DNA of 50,829 bases from contig CAILWV010000032.1 in the NCBI GenBank assembly GCA_903838055.1, forward strand, positions 1-50,829, in the 5' to 3' direction. A program made the position numbers and the translations under genes. How positions within the stretch are numbered: the stretch's first letter is position 1; every line of letters begins with the position of its first letter. Under the pieces are notes generated by a model. It was not told the origin of the DNA, did not search any database, and saw only the letters and a program-made list of their open reading frames with translations. The DNA is from an uncultured Bacteroidota bacterium (lineage in GTDB: Bacteria > Bacteroidota > Bacteroidia > Flavobacteriales > Flavobacteriaceae). Positions 1 through 9,028 of the stretch are shown here, in pieces.

Positions 1-3000
1 AATCAGTAGTTCCTGCTGCTAAAGTACTAGGAGTTGGAGCAGTTGCTGAACCAACACCTCCTGTTGCAGCAGTGTACCAAAGTAAATTTGAACCCGTAGC
101 TGTTAAAGCAGGCGCAATAGCATTTTGGCAATAAGTAAGTGATGCTACTGTTGGTGCAACCGGAGTAGCATTAACAGTTACAGTACCAGAAGTACTAATT
201 GACGGACAATTGAATGGAGTAATGGAAATATCATCTAAAAAATTACCTACTGTTAAATCACCTGAGCCAGAACTTACAGAAACAAAACGTAAGGAATAAT
301 TTGACACACCATTGTTTGGAAAGGTATAAGAAACAGTATTGTAAACCCAATTTGTTGGCTGAGCTGAAAATTGACCTAAGCTAATATATGGACCCCCAAC
401 TGGTCCTATCTGTAATTCCATTACGTCTGTACCAATAAGACGACCTCTATGGGCAAATGAAATACTTGCTGTTGTACCTGGTAATACATTTATGTTTTGA
501 AATAAAGTAGAAACTTGATTGGCATTTAATTCAACAAATTGATTTCCTGAATATGCTGTAACTCCCTCTGAACCGCTTGACCAAGCCTCTATCATACCAT
601 CGGTTGCCGTAGTTTGCCAGCAAGAAAAAACTGACTGATTTACAGTTAACACACTAGCTGGTGGAAGTCCACAAGGATCTTCAAAATCTAAATTACACAA
701 ACTAGAAACATTACTAACAATTACAGAATAGGTTCCTGCCACAGTAGTAGTAAAACTAGAAACATTACCAGGATTAGTAACTCCTGTAGGGACTGTCCAA
801 GAATAATTATATGTTCCAGGGGAAACAACTGTAGCAGTTACAGTGGCTAATTGTCCTTGACAAACTGTTGAATTATTTACAGTAACCGTAGGAACCGGAA
901 TAATATTTACAGTAATAGAAGCTCTTGGTCCTTCACATCCTGAAATTGTTTGAGAAACATAATAATTGGTAGAACCAACAGTTGCTGTACTAGGGGTTGG
1001 AGCGGTAGCAGAACCTACACCACCGACTGAAGCGGTATACCATAACAAACCAGTTCCTATTGCACTTAATGGAGTAGAAACAGCGTTTTGGCAATAGGTT
1101 ACAGGGGCTACGACTGGCAATGCAGGAGTAGCATTAACTGTTACCTCAATAAGTTCATAAGGTCTACATGTAGCATCTGCAGGAGCAGGATTCGCAATAG
1201 CATAAACATAATAAGTACCAGGAACATTTGGCAATGAACCTGTAATTCCTAATGCAGGAAGATCCAATGTAGCAACTCCAGCTGTTGGAGTAGAAAAGCC
1301 AAGAGGAGTTCCACCAGTATACATATTACTTCCGGTTTGAAGTGTATTAAAATACACATAACTTATCGCATTACTGCCTGTAAAAATTGTATTTACAGAA
1401 AATGGACTTGGGTCACCAAAAAAACACAAATTCTGAGCAGATGATGGTGTCGTAATTGTTGGACAAGAGGCCGCAATACAATTGCTAGTTGAAGGAGCAA
1501 AACATGTTCCTGTCGCCCCAATAGGAGTTACTGTAATTTGTACATTATCTCCTGGTGACAATCCAGGAACTAGATAATTGTTAACATTTCCGATTAAACC
1601 TACAGCAACAGGAGTACCTGAATTAACTTGATAAGAGACATTATGATCTGTAGCACCAGACAAAGAAGGCCAACTAAATGTTACCGAAGAACCTGTTGGT
1701 GTTCCGCAATTAATTGCTGGTGTAATTGCATTAACAAAAGTTAAGGTAAATGAACGTGTTTCAACACAGCCCGAACCCGAAGCATTATCTGTAATTCCTA
1801 CCCATATAGTTTCCCCTTCAACTCCAGGATAATTAGCAATATCTGCAATTGAATTAGCAGTGTTTTCAGCATCTGCCTGTGAATGATAATAATTAATATC
1901 ATAATCACTTGTTGTATAACCATTAAGAATAATAGGAGTATTTGTAGATAAGTTAAATGTAGATCCAACACATGCTTGAACCGTTATTGGATCGGCAATT
2001 GGCATATGAGGCAAAAACTCCACCGTCATACAATCGGTAAATGGACATGCACTACCAAATGGATAAACTGTTGCACATAGTTGGCCTGGTTGACTTACTG
2101 AAACACAAGGTCCCGTAGCACCTGGAATCACCACTCCATTTAATGTCCATGTATGAACAACTGTATTTGCTAAACCGGAACAAATTTGCTTTGAAGTTGC
2201 AAAACATGGAGCTAATCCGTCGGCAACAGTTAAATCTGGTGGCAAAGATAATGGCGGAGTAGTATTAAAACTTCCTGCATCTAAAAATACGGCAGAATCA
2301 TATAGGTTATCTCCTACATTGGCAATTGCCAATTTAATATGATAGGTTTGTCCGCATTGAACATTACTCAAAGCAGCAATTACTTTTGTAAATCCATCGT
2401 ACTGAATGGTAGTATTTACTAAAGGAGTTGTACCAGTACCATTACTAATATAATAGGTAGAATTGGTAGTTGCATTAACATTATTAATCGTAATTGCAGT
2501 AGTTGTTGAAGGTATTAACGCAATATTTTTTGCATTTCCGCTATAGGGACCCGTAATTCCTGGTCCGCTAATAAAAAATCCAAAAACATCATTTACATTT
2601 AAAGTTGAATTAACAAACTCTGGATATTCTTCAGATGCAAAAACAAAATTAAATTGTAAACTAGCACCATTCGGAATAAAATCAAATTCTAAAATACCTA
2701 TGTTCTTAACTGTTCCTGTGGTAAGCAATGCTAAATCGGCATCTCCGGCAGTTGGAGTAGTTGGCGCTTGCGACGCACCTCCCTGACTATTGGGACCAAT
2801 AGCAACACTAGCTTTTCCTGTAGCCAAAATTATCCCGGTATTAAGTCCTATATTCGTAGAGTTTCCGTTAGAAAATCTTCCAACTTGATCACGAACTGCA
2901 TTAGCACCAGCAGTTGTTCCATTAAATTTAATATTAGAAACGGTAATCCCATTTCCTAAAAGTACATTTTGCACTAATTGAGCTGGGGTTTGTGTTGTAT

Positions 3001-3070
3001 TATTGACAATCAGCTGAGCATGAATGAAATTCATCGTCGTCAGTGCCAAAATAAGTAAAGTCTTTTTCAT
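1..3070 (-). CDS. Choice-of-anchor-L / Ig-like giant secreted protein (3' end beyond window)
   Basis: The reading frame is open from an ATG at 3068-3070 down to base 1, giving about 1023 codons with no stop, so the C-terminus lies outside the window. The N-terminus is a signal peptide (MKKTLLILALTTMNFIHA, then Gln). Next comes a region of roughly 200 residues with the phrase VFASEEYPEFV and, soon after, DVFGFFISGPG, which I recognise as the choice-of-anchor L domain common in Bacteroidota surface proteins. Repeated Ig-like modules follow, with the recurring phrases APTPSTATVGSTNYYVSQ and VTYCQNA, plus a jelly-roll-like insert near residues 790-950 (NLDFEDPCG to LDDISI). It is probably exported by the T9SS and used in adhesion. 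The anchoring domain itself is not visible. Confidence 0.85.
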   Translation of the reverse strand, partial: MKKTLLILALTTMNFIHAQLIVNNTTQTPAQLVQNVLLGNGITVSNIKFNGTTAGANAVRDQVGRFSNGNSTNIGLNTGIILATGKASVAIGPNSQGGASQAPTTPTAGDADLALLTTGTVKNIGILEFDFIPNGASLQFNFVFASEEYPEFVNSTLNVNDVFGFFISGPGITGPYSGNAKNIALIPSTTTAITINNVNATTNSTYYISNGTGTTPLVNTTIQYDGFTKVIAALSNVQCGQTYHIKLAIANVGDNLYDSAVFLDAGSFNTTPPLSLPPDLTVADGLAPCFATSKQICSGLANTVVHTWTLNGVVIPGATGPCVSVSQPGQLCATVYPFGSACPFTDCMTVEFLPHMPIADPITVQACVGSTFNLSTNTPIILNGYTTSDYDINYYHSQADAENTANSIADIANYPGVEGETIWVGITDNASGSGCVETRSFTLTFVNAITPAINCGTPTGSSVTFSWPSLSGATDHNVSYQVNSGTPVAVGLIGNVNNYLVPGLSPGDNVQITVTPIGATGTCFAPSTSNCIAASCPTITTPSSAQNLCFFGDPSPFSVNTIFTGSNAISYVYFNTLQTGSNMYTGGTPLGFSTPTAGVATLDLPALGITGSLPNVPGTYYVYAIANPAPADATCRPYELIEVTVNATPALPVVAPVTYCQNAVSTPLSAIGTGLLWYTASVGGVGSATAPTPSTATVGSTNYYVSQTISGCEGPRASITVNIIPVPTVTVNNSTVCQGQLATVTATVVSPGTYNYSWTVPTGVTNPGNVSSFTTTVAGTYSVIVSNVSSLCNLDFEDPCGLPPASVLTVNQSVFSCWQTTATDGMIEAWSSGSEGVTAYSGNQFVELNANQVSTLFQNINVLPGTTASISFAHRGRLIGTDVMELQIGPVGGPYISLGQFSAQPTNWVYNTVSYTFPNNGVSNYSLRFVSVSSGSGDLTVGNFLDDISITPFNCPSISTSGTVTVNATPVAPTVASLTYCQNAIAPALTATGSNLLWYTAATGGVGSATAPTPSTLAAGTTD

Positions 3071-3143
3071 TTATTGAATTAGATAAATAAGCAATAAAGC
3101 TATAATAATTACGAAAAAAATGTTAATTTATTGTTTAAAAGCC

Positions 3144-3151
3144 CAAATATA
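3144..3151 (-). promoter_or_regulatory. Candidate -7 box for the giant adhesin gene
   Basis: On the minus strand this reads TATATTTG, which fits the Bacteroidota TAnnTTTG -7 consensus, about 75 bp upstream of the ATG. No well-spaced -33 TTG is evident, so the call is tentative. Confidence 0.4.
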
Positions 3152-3175
3152 ATAATTACCAACGAATAACTTCGT

Positions 3176-3183
3176 TAAATTTG
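3176..3183 (+). promoter_or_regulatory. Candidate -7 box for the NifU-like gene
   Basis: TAAATTTG fits TAnnTTTG, 25 bp before the ATG at 3209. It lies back to back with the minus-strand box at 3144-3151, giving a divergent promoter region. No clear -33 element is seen. Confidence 0.45.
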
Positions 3184-3208
3184 TTGAAAAATTAGATAAA
3201 ACCAAACA

Positions 3209-4105
3209 ATGAAAATTTCAATAAAAGAAACCCAAAACCCAACCATAATAAAATTTGAATTCCCTGACTTTATTACTCAAAACGAAAGTTTCGAATTCAA
3301 AAACATTGATGAAGCCAAAAATTCTCCGTTGGCACAACAATTATTTTATCTTCCATTTGTAAAAACAGTATACATTTCAGGAAATTTCATAGCTATAGAA
3401 AGATTCAGTATTGTAGATTGGAATGATGTTAAAGATGCCGTTGCCGAACAAATTGAAGAATATGTAAAATCTGGTGGGAAAATTCTAATTGAAGACACTT
3501 CAAAACCTAGTAAAACGGCGCTTACCGTTTATGGAGAAACCACGCCAAACCCAGCTACACTTAAGTTTGTTGTGAGCAGACGCCTTACTAAAACAGCAGT
3601 CGAATTCAAGAATATCGATGAGACAGCCCCTTCCCCATTGGCTAAAGAACTTTTTCAATTCCCTTTTGTAAAAGAAGTTTTTATCGATGAAAATTATATT
3701 TCGGTTACCAAATATGAAGTGGCTACTTGGGAGGAAATCACCATTGAAATTCGTACTTTTATCAAAGAATATATTGAAAATGGAGGAACCGTTATAGACG
3801 AAACTTTGGTTGTTGCCGACACTAAACAAGAGAAACAACAAATAAAAAATTTCGATAATCTTGACACAACTTCCCAACAAATTATCAATATTTTAGAAGA
3901 ATATGTTAAGCCAGCTGTTGCTGCCGATGGCGGAAATATTCTTTTCGATTCCTACGATGAAAATGAAAAACGTGTGAAAGTAATCTTACAAGGCTCTTGT
4001 AATGGTTGCCCATCATCAACTTTTACCCTTAAAAACGGTATCGAAAATATGCTTAAAGACATGCTTAACGACCCTGCAATAATCGTAGAAGCCCTTAATG
4101 CTTAA
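3209..4105 (+). CDS. NifU family Fe-S scaffold/carrier protein with two Nfu_N domains
   Basis: This 298-aa protein has three domains. Two related N-terminal Nfu_N modules (about residues 8-95 and 108-200) share the pattern NPxxxKFxF then FKNIDEAxxSPLAxxLFxxPFVKxV. A C-terminal NifU domain (about 218-298) carries the cluster-binding CNGC at 264-267 within GSCNGCPSS. Nfu-type proteins hold an Fe-S cluster and pass it to target apoproteins in the cytoplasm. The doubled N-terminal domain is, as I recall, usual for Bacteroidota homologues. The gene stands alone with its own putative promoter. The assignment is firm; which apoproteins it serves cannot be told from the sequence. Confidence 0.9.
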   Translation: MKISIKETQNPTIIKFEFPDFITQNESFEFKNIDEAKNSPLAQQLFYLPFVKTVYISGNFIAIERFSIVDWNDVKDAVAEQIEEYVKSGGKILIEDTSKPSKTALTVYGETTPNPATLKFVVSRRLTKTAVEFKNIDETAPSPLAKELFQFPFVKEVFIDENYISVTKYEVATWEEITIEIRTFIKEYIENGGTVIDETLVVADTKQEKQQIKNFDNLDTTSQQIINILEEYVKPAVAADGGNILFDSYDENEKRVKVILQGSCNGCPSSTFTLKNGIENMLKDMLNDPAIIVEALNA

Positions 4106-4144
4106 TATTTTAAGGAGCGAAAGCCTAGGGCATTATAGTAAAAA

Positions 4145-4211
4145 TAATTCCCGCTTTCGCCTTTAGTCTCGTTCCGTTCCTCCACGAGAGCTATCGGCTC
4201 AATCAGGGCTA
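4145..4211 (+). repeat. 67-bp GC-richer intergenic repeat, copy 1
   Basis: This stretch matches the reverse complement of 36941-37007 over 67 positions with 5 mismatches and no gaps. It is clearly GC-richer than its surroundings. The ends (TAGCCCTGAT on one side, GCTTTCGCC near the other) resemble a short intergenic repeat family I recall from Flavobacteriaceae genomes. It sits between the NifU-like gene and the DUF885 lipoprotein. Whether it is mobile, regulatory or a terminator is unknown. Confidence 0.8.
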
Positions 4212-4263
4212 TACAGTAAGCAAATTGTATGAAAATAAAATTTCTAACCAACCAAAAAACACC

Positions 4264-6030
4264 ATGAAAAAAATAAAGATAATCCTTTCTATTATCCTGC
4301 TTTCCCTTCTTTTGGCAAACTGCAAAACCAAAGATAAAACATTAGATTTCAGCAAATTAACAGACAGTTACTTTGACGATAAAAATGCGCTTAGCCCATT
4401 CGATGCGACTCTAAACGGTCAAAATCAATACAACGATCAATTAGTTTTTGAAATGACCGATTCTTATAGAAAACAACAATCTCAATTTTTCGATAAATAC
4501 CAAACGGAACTTGCTAAAGTGGATTTTGAAAATCTATCGGCAGAAGAAAAAAACAGTTATGAAATCATAAAATGGGAAGTAGAAGTTGGTAAACAAATCT
4601 TAAAACAACCAACCAATTTAATGCCGTTGCAACAATTTTGGGGAACCCATTTAACCATGTCACAATTTGCAAGTGGTACCGCAGCGCAACCCTTTAAAAC
4701 CGAAAAAGACTACCGAAATTTCTTAAAAAGAATGGAGTTATATTCTGTTTGGATTGACTCGGCAGTAGTTTACATGAAAAAAGGAATAGATAAAGGCATG
4801 GTATTACCAAAATCATTAACGGTTAAAGTAATTCCACAATTTGAAGAAATTATTACTCTAAAAGTAGAAGACAACTTATTTTATTCTACTATAAAAACAT
4901 TTCCATCTAATTTTACAGAAGCCCAAAAAAGTAGTTTATCTAAAGAATATGCGGCTGCCATTCAAGAAAAATTGATGCCACAATATAAAAAAATGATTGC
5001 CTTTCTTAAAACAGAATACCTTCCGGCATCAAGAAACACAAGTGGCATTGGCAGTATTCCAAACGGAAAAGAAATTTATGCAGCCTACGTAAAACAATGG
5101 ACTACAACCAATAAAACTCCTGATGAAATTCACGAAATCGGACTCAAAGAAGTAGCCCGATTGAATGCCGAAATGGAAAAAGTAAAAGTGCAAGTTGGTT
5201 TTAAAGGCACCTTAAAAGAATTCCTAAATGATGTTCGAAATAAAAAAGAACTAAAACCATTTACTACTCCTGAACAAGTTATTGCGAATTTTCAAAAGAT
5301 TTACGCAACCATAAAACCAAACGTAGATAAATTATTTTCGTTGCAACCAAAAACAAAATTTGAAATACGAAGAACAGAAGCCTTCCGAGAAAAAACTGCT
5401 AGTGCCGAATATATTCAAGGTGCTGTTGATGGTTCTAGACCAGGAATTTTTTATGTTCCAATTCCAAATGCCAAAGAATATAATGTGCTAGAAGATGAAG
5501 ATTTATTCTTGCATGAAGCTATTCCTGGGCATCATTTTCAAATGTCATTACAACAAGAAAATACTAATTTACCAAACTTTAGAAGATACAATTGGTTTGG
5601 TGCTTATGGCGAAGGGTGGGCGTTATATACTGAAAGTCTCGGAAAAGAACTAGGTTTATACAACGATCCATACCAATATTTAGGAATGTTAAACGACGAA
5701 ATTCACCGCGCCATTCGATTGGTGGTAGATACCGGAATTCACTCTAAAGGGTGGACACGCGAACAAGCAATTCAATATTCATTAGACAATGAAGCCGAAA
5801 GTGAAGCTAGTATAACCAGCGAAGTAGAACGCTACATGGCAATTCCAGGGCAAGCATTGTCGTATAAAATTGGACAATTAAAAATTATAGAATTACGTAA
5901 AAAAGCAACCAAAGAATTGGGAACAAAATTCGATATTAAAAAATTCCATGCCATAGTTTTAGAATCAGGCGTGATGCCATTGGCCTTACTAGAAAAGAAA
6001 ATTAATACTTGGATTCGGTCAAGTAAATAA
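4264..6030 (+). CDS. DUF885 family lipoprotein, putative metallohydrolase
   Basis: I place the start at the ATG at 4264 rather than an in-frame TTG at 4225, because the ATG gives a lipoprotein signal peptide (MKKIKIILSIILLSLLLANC, lipid-modified Cys at 20) and a 588-aa product. The family signature HEAIPGHHFQ, an HExxxH-type zinc-ligand motif, lies near residue 420, followed by GEGWALYTE and a C-terminal ALSYKIG block. All of these are typical of DUF885 proteins, which resemble zinc carboxypeptidases. The substrate is unknown. The protein should sit in the outer membrane or periplasm. Length matches full-size family members, so it looks intact. Confidence 0.88.
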   Translation: MKKIKIILSIILLSLLLANCKTKDKTLDFSKLTDSYFDDKNALSPFDATLNGQNQYNDQLVFEMTDSYRKQQSQFFDKYQTELAKVDFENLSAEEKNSYEIIKWEVEVGKQILKQPTNLMPLQQFWGTHLTMSQFASGTAAQPFKTEKDYRNFLKRMELYSVWIDSAVVYMKKGIDKGMVLPKSLTVKVIPQFEEIITLKVEDNLFYSTIKTFPSNFTEAQKSSLSKEYAAAIQEKLMPQYKKMIAFLKTEYLPASRNTSGIGSIPNGKEIYAAYVKQWTTTNKTPDEIHEIGLKEVARLNAEMEKVKVQVGFKGTLKEFLNDVRNKKELKPFTTPEQVIANFQKIYATIKPNVDKLFSLQPKTKFEIRRTEAFREKTASAEYIQGAVDGSRPGIFYVPIPNAKEYNVLEDEDLFLHEAIPGHHFQMSLQQENTNLPNFRRYNWFGAYGEGWALYTESLGKELGLYNDPYQYLGMLNDEIHRAIRLVVDTGIHSKGWTREQAIQYSLDNEAESEASITSEVERYMAIPGQALSYKIGQLKIIELRKKATKELGTKFDIKKFHAIVLESGVMPLALLEKKINTWIRSSK

Positions 6031-6071
6031 AGGCTAAATTTTATCGCGCGCGGTTTTTTTTATCGCACTCC

Positions 6072-6143
6072 TTGTCATTCTGACGAAGGAAGAATCGCAT
6101 TTCAAGTTTTTATTTTGTGATTCCTCCTTCGTAGGAAAGACAA
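6072..6143. repeat. Palindromic intergenic element (about 72 bp)
   Basis: Imperfect inverted arms at 6072-6096 (TTGTCATTCTGACGAAGGA...) and 6119-6143 (...TCCTTCGTAGGAAAGACAA) flank a short A/T-rich loop. It looks like the REP/MITE-like palindromes scattered in Flavobacterium intergenic DNA. It lies between a co-directional lipoprotein and acyltransferase gene and could act as a transcript 3' hairpin. There is no coding potential. Confidence 0.6.
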
Positions 6144-6191
6144 AAGACCACACAAGATTATAAATTTAAAATAATGTAATTTGTTGTCTGC

Positions 6192-7271
6192 ATGATAGCT
6201 GCCCAAATCAAACCAACATATTTCAAATCACTTACCGGAATTCGTGCTATAGCTGCCATCATGATATTTGTGTATCACAACAGAAAGTACTGGAAAAACG
6301 ACCTCCATCCAGAACTTTTACGATTGTGCAACGAATTCAATTTGGGAGTTCAATTGTTTTTTGTACTTAGTGGCTTTCTCATTGCTAAAAGTTACGGAGC
6401 GAAACCTTTGCAATCTTTTACCACTTTTATAAGTTATTTCTCCCAACGTATTATGCGTATCATGCCTTTGTATTGGCTCTTGCTAACTCTTTATTACTTG
6501 GATGCGAAATTTGGAAACTACCATTTTTCATTACTTCATTATCTCTTGTTACAAGGATTTTCGTCTAACCTTTCATTAGATGCAATATCGCAATCGTGGT
6601 CATTAACTGTAGAAATGACTTTTTATGCTTTTGCCCCATTTTTATTTTTATTATTAGAAAAAAAATGGACTTATTTAATTCTGTTTCTTGGAGCTTTAAT
6701 AGGAATCGCAGTGCTTTCAGGGATTTTATTACATTCGTTTACAGGAAATCCAGATGGCTATTTTTATCCTATTGATTTTGTAGTCATGAGCACTTTTGCA
6801 GGGCAATCTTTATTGTTTGTTGCAGGAATGTGTTTAGCAAAATATTCCAACTATTTAGAAAATTTACCTTTTAAAAAACATCTATCTACTATAGGAAGCC
6901 TCGGTTTTGTTACTACCCTATTTGCTATTGGTTATTTTCAAGAAACTAGAATAGATCATGGCACCAACCATTGGCAAGGGAAACTGCTTTTTTTCATTGT
7001 TTTGCCACTATTTATAGTATTTTTATTTCAAGGATTGATTACACAACGCACCTATTTGCAACGCTTTTTATCCTCTAAAATCATGGTATTGTTAGGTAAT
7101 GCCTCCTTTGCTTTTTACCTCATACATATTAGTTATGTAAACCTAAAAATAAAATCTTGGGTGTTTTTTAGTGACCGAAATTTCATTTTACTTTGGCTTG
7201 TTGCCATAGCTTTATACTACGGATTTGAAAAACCTATTTACGATTGGTATAGGAAGAAGTTTTCATATTGA
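6192..7271 (+). CDS. Acyltransferase family 3 integral membrane protein
   Basis: This 359-aa polytopic protein starts with the family hallmark LTGIRAIAAIMIFVYH (Arg and His of the acyltransferase-3 active region) and continues with LGVQLFFVLSGFLI near residues 50-65. About ten hydrophobic segments follow to the C-terminus. Members transfer acetyl or other acyl groups to sugars of O-antigen, exopolysaccharide or peptidoglycan across the inner membrane. No glycan cluster is next to it, so the acceptor cannot be inferred. The start ATG at 6192 follows the palindromic element. The gene is intact and of usual length. Confidence 0.88.
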   Translation: MIAAQIKPTYFKSLTGIRAIAAIMIFVYHNRKYWKNDLHPELLRLCNEFNLGVQLFFVLSGFLIAKSYGAKPLQSFTTFISYFSQRIMRIMPLYWLLLTLYYLDAKFGNYHFSLLHYLLLQGFSSNLSLDAISQSWSLTVEMTFYAFAPFLFLLLEKKWTYLILFLGALIGIAVLSGILLHSFTGNPDGYFYPIDFVVMSTFAGQSLLFVAGMCLAKYSNYLENLPFKKHLSTIGSLGFVTTLFAIGYFQETRIDHGTNHWQGKLLFFIVLPLFIVFLFQGLITQRTYLQRFLSSKIMVLLGNASFAFYLIHISYVNLKIKSWVFFSDRNFILLWLVAIALYYGFEKPIYDWYRKKFSY

Positions 7272-7279
7272 ATAAAAAG

Positions 7280-7323
7280 TGACTAGTCCCAAATAGTCGA
7301 TACAGATTATTTAGGACTAGTCA
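7280..7323. terminator. Bidirectional hairpin between convergent genes
   Basis: TGACTAGTCC pairs with GGACTAGTCA, and the stem is extended by AAATA/TATTT, with A-runs before and after. It sits between the convergent acyltransferase and T9SS protein genes, so it can terminate both. Confidence 0.75.
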
Positions 7324-7333
7324 AAAATACTCT

Positions 7334-9022
7334 TTAATTTTTTATTATTTTAAATACATTCTGTCTTTCGTCACTTTGAACTTTTACAAAATAACTTCCT
7401 GCTGAAAGATTAGCTAAATCCAATTGCAAGTCTGTATTATTGAAGTTTTTGAAATATACAATTTGTCCTAAAGCATTCATAATAGATACACTTTTAAGAA
7501 TTTCGTTTGACTTTACATCTAAAAAATTAGTCACGGGATTAGGACTATAGGAAATTTTAATAGTATTAAAATTATCTATTCCTAATTGAACTTGAACTGT
7601 TACTGCCAATCGAGGTCCTTCACAGCCATTTATAGTTTGACTAGCGTAATAAGTTGTACCATTTACTAACAATGTAGTATTGGCTAATGGAGTTGAACTT
7701 GTTAAACTTGAATACCATTGAATATTTGTTCCTGTAACGATTATAGAATTTAAAGTTGACCCAGGTGCTAAACTCTGACTTGAAGTACCTGTAGGAGCAC
7801 TCGTTGTGTTTAGTATTGTAGCACTTGTAGTTGAAGAACACGAACCATTAGTAATTACACAAGTATAACTTCCCGAAGTAGTCGCCGAATAAGTAGATGA
7901 ATTTGCTCCTGAAATAATCACTCCGTCCTTTTTCCACTGATAACCATTAGACGACCCCAAAGGAACTGTAAGTAGTTGAGACCCACAAAAAGAATTTGTT
8001 CCGTTAGGACTCATAACAAAAGAACTTGATAATACTGTTACATCAGATGTTTTTGTACAACCTGTTGAACTATCAGTAACCTTAAGAGTATAACTACCCG
8101 TAGCTGTAGGTAAATAATTAGCATTAGTTCCACCTACAATATTATTACCATTTAAAGCCCATTGATAGGTTAAATTAGCACCAGAATTAGCAACCAAATT
8201 AAAATTACTCGAAGCACAAACTAAAACTTGTCCCGATGGTGTTATGGTAGCTGTTGGTAATGGTTTGAATGTAATGTTTACAGCATCTGTATAGGTTGTA
8301 TTGTCTAAAGTTGATGAAACACTATAATCTCCCGCGGTTGTTGGAATAAAAGTAATTGACTGTCCTTGTGAACCATCAAACCAAGTTGGTATAAATCCAT
8401 TAGGACCTGCATAATTTAGTGTTACACTACTGCCAGGACATATTTGAATAGCATCGCCTTCTTGAACTAAACTAGCATTTGGATTAGCACCATAAGGAAA
8501 AACAGTCTTTCTAAACAAAGGCCCCCATTTGTTTTCAGAGTCTTTTGCTCTAATATTAAATAATATTGGTCCTGATGCTACATCCCAAGTAACTTGGCTT
8601 CTAAAAACCGTTTCAACGGCTTCATCTAATTCTCCATCAAAAGCAATAATTGTTGTTCCTAGCCCTTCTCCTGGGTCAAAATTACCAAAGAAATATTCAA
8701 ACTTTGTTAAATTAACTTGACGAAATGAACCAGTTGCACTTGGTAATATAAAAACAACTTTTTTAAAAGTAGGCCCCCATTGATTATTAACATCTTTAAC
8801 TCTGATATTAAAAAGTAAAGGTCCTATAGTTGTTTGTGAGTTAATAAATGTAGTAATAACACTTTCAACAACTTCATCAAAAACACCATCTTCTACAGAC
8901 AATGAAACACCATTTCCAGTACCTGGGTCATTAGTACCCCAAAAATACTCACTAGCTGTTATTTTAGGCTGTGCTAAAACACTACAGCTTACTATCAAAA
9001 AAATGTATAATATCTTTTTCAT
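7334..9022 (-). CDS. T9SS type A secreted protein with two N-terminal repeats and Ig-like modules
   Basis: This 562-aa protein has a signal peptide (MKKILYIFLIVSCSVLAQ) and two related repeats of about 75 residues. Each begins with EYFWGTNDPG or EYFFGNFDPG and ends with NxWGPxFxKxVF. Several Ig-like segments follow (GSxxLTC-type, SGSYTCVITNGSC). The last ~80 residues form a type A T9SS sorting domain (YSPNPVTNFLDV, then SAGSYFVKV). It should be exported across the outer membrane and cleaved or attached there. It starts 6 bp after the stop of the upstream gene, so it is the last gene of a three-gene operon. Its ligand is unknown. Confidence 0.85.
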   Translation of the reverse strand: MKKILYIFLIVSCSVLAQPKITASEYFWGTNDPGTGNGVSLSVEDGVFDEVVESVITTFINSQTTIGPLLFNIRVKDVNNQWGPTFKKVVFILPSATGSFRQVNLTKFEYFFGNFDPGEGLGTTIIAFDGELDEAVETVFRSQVTWDVASGPILFNIRAKDSENKWGPLFRKTVFPYGANPNASLVQEGDAIQICPGSSVTLNYAGPNGFIPTWFDGSQGQSITFIPTTAGDYSVSSTLDNTTYTDAVNITFKPLPTATITPSGQVLVCASSNFNLVANSGANLTYQWALNGNNIVGGTNANYLPTATGSYTLKVTDSSTGCTKTSDVTVLSSSFVMSPNGTNSFCGSQLLTVPLGSSNGYQWKKDGVIISGANSSTYSATTSGSYTCVITNGSCSSTTSATILNTTSAPTGTSSQSLAPGSTLNSIIVTGTNIQWYSSLTSSTPLANTTLLVNGTTYYASQTINGCEGPRLAVTVQVQLGIDNFNTIKISYSPNPVTNFLDVKSNEILKSVSIMNALGQIVYFKNFNNTDLQLDLANLSAGSYFVKVQSDERQNVFKIIKN

Positions 9023-9028
9023 AGTAGA

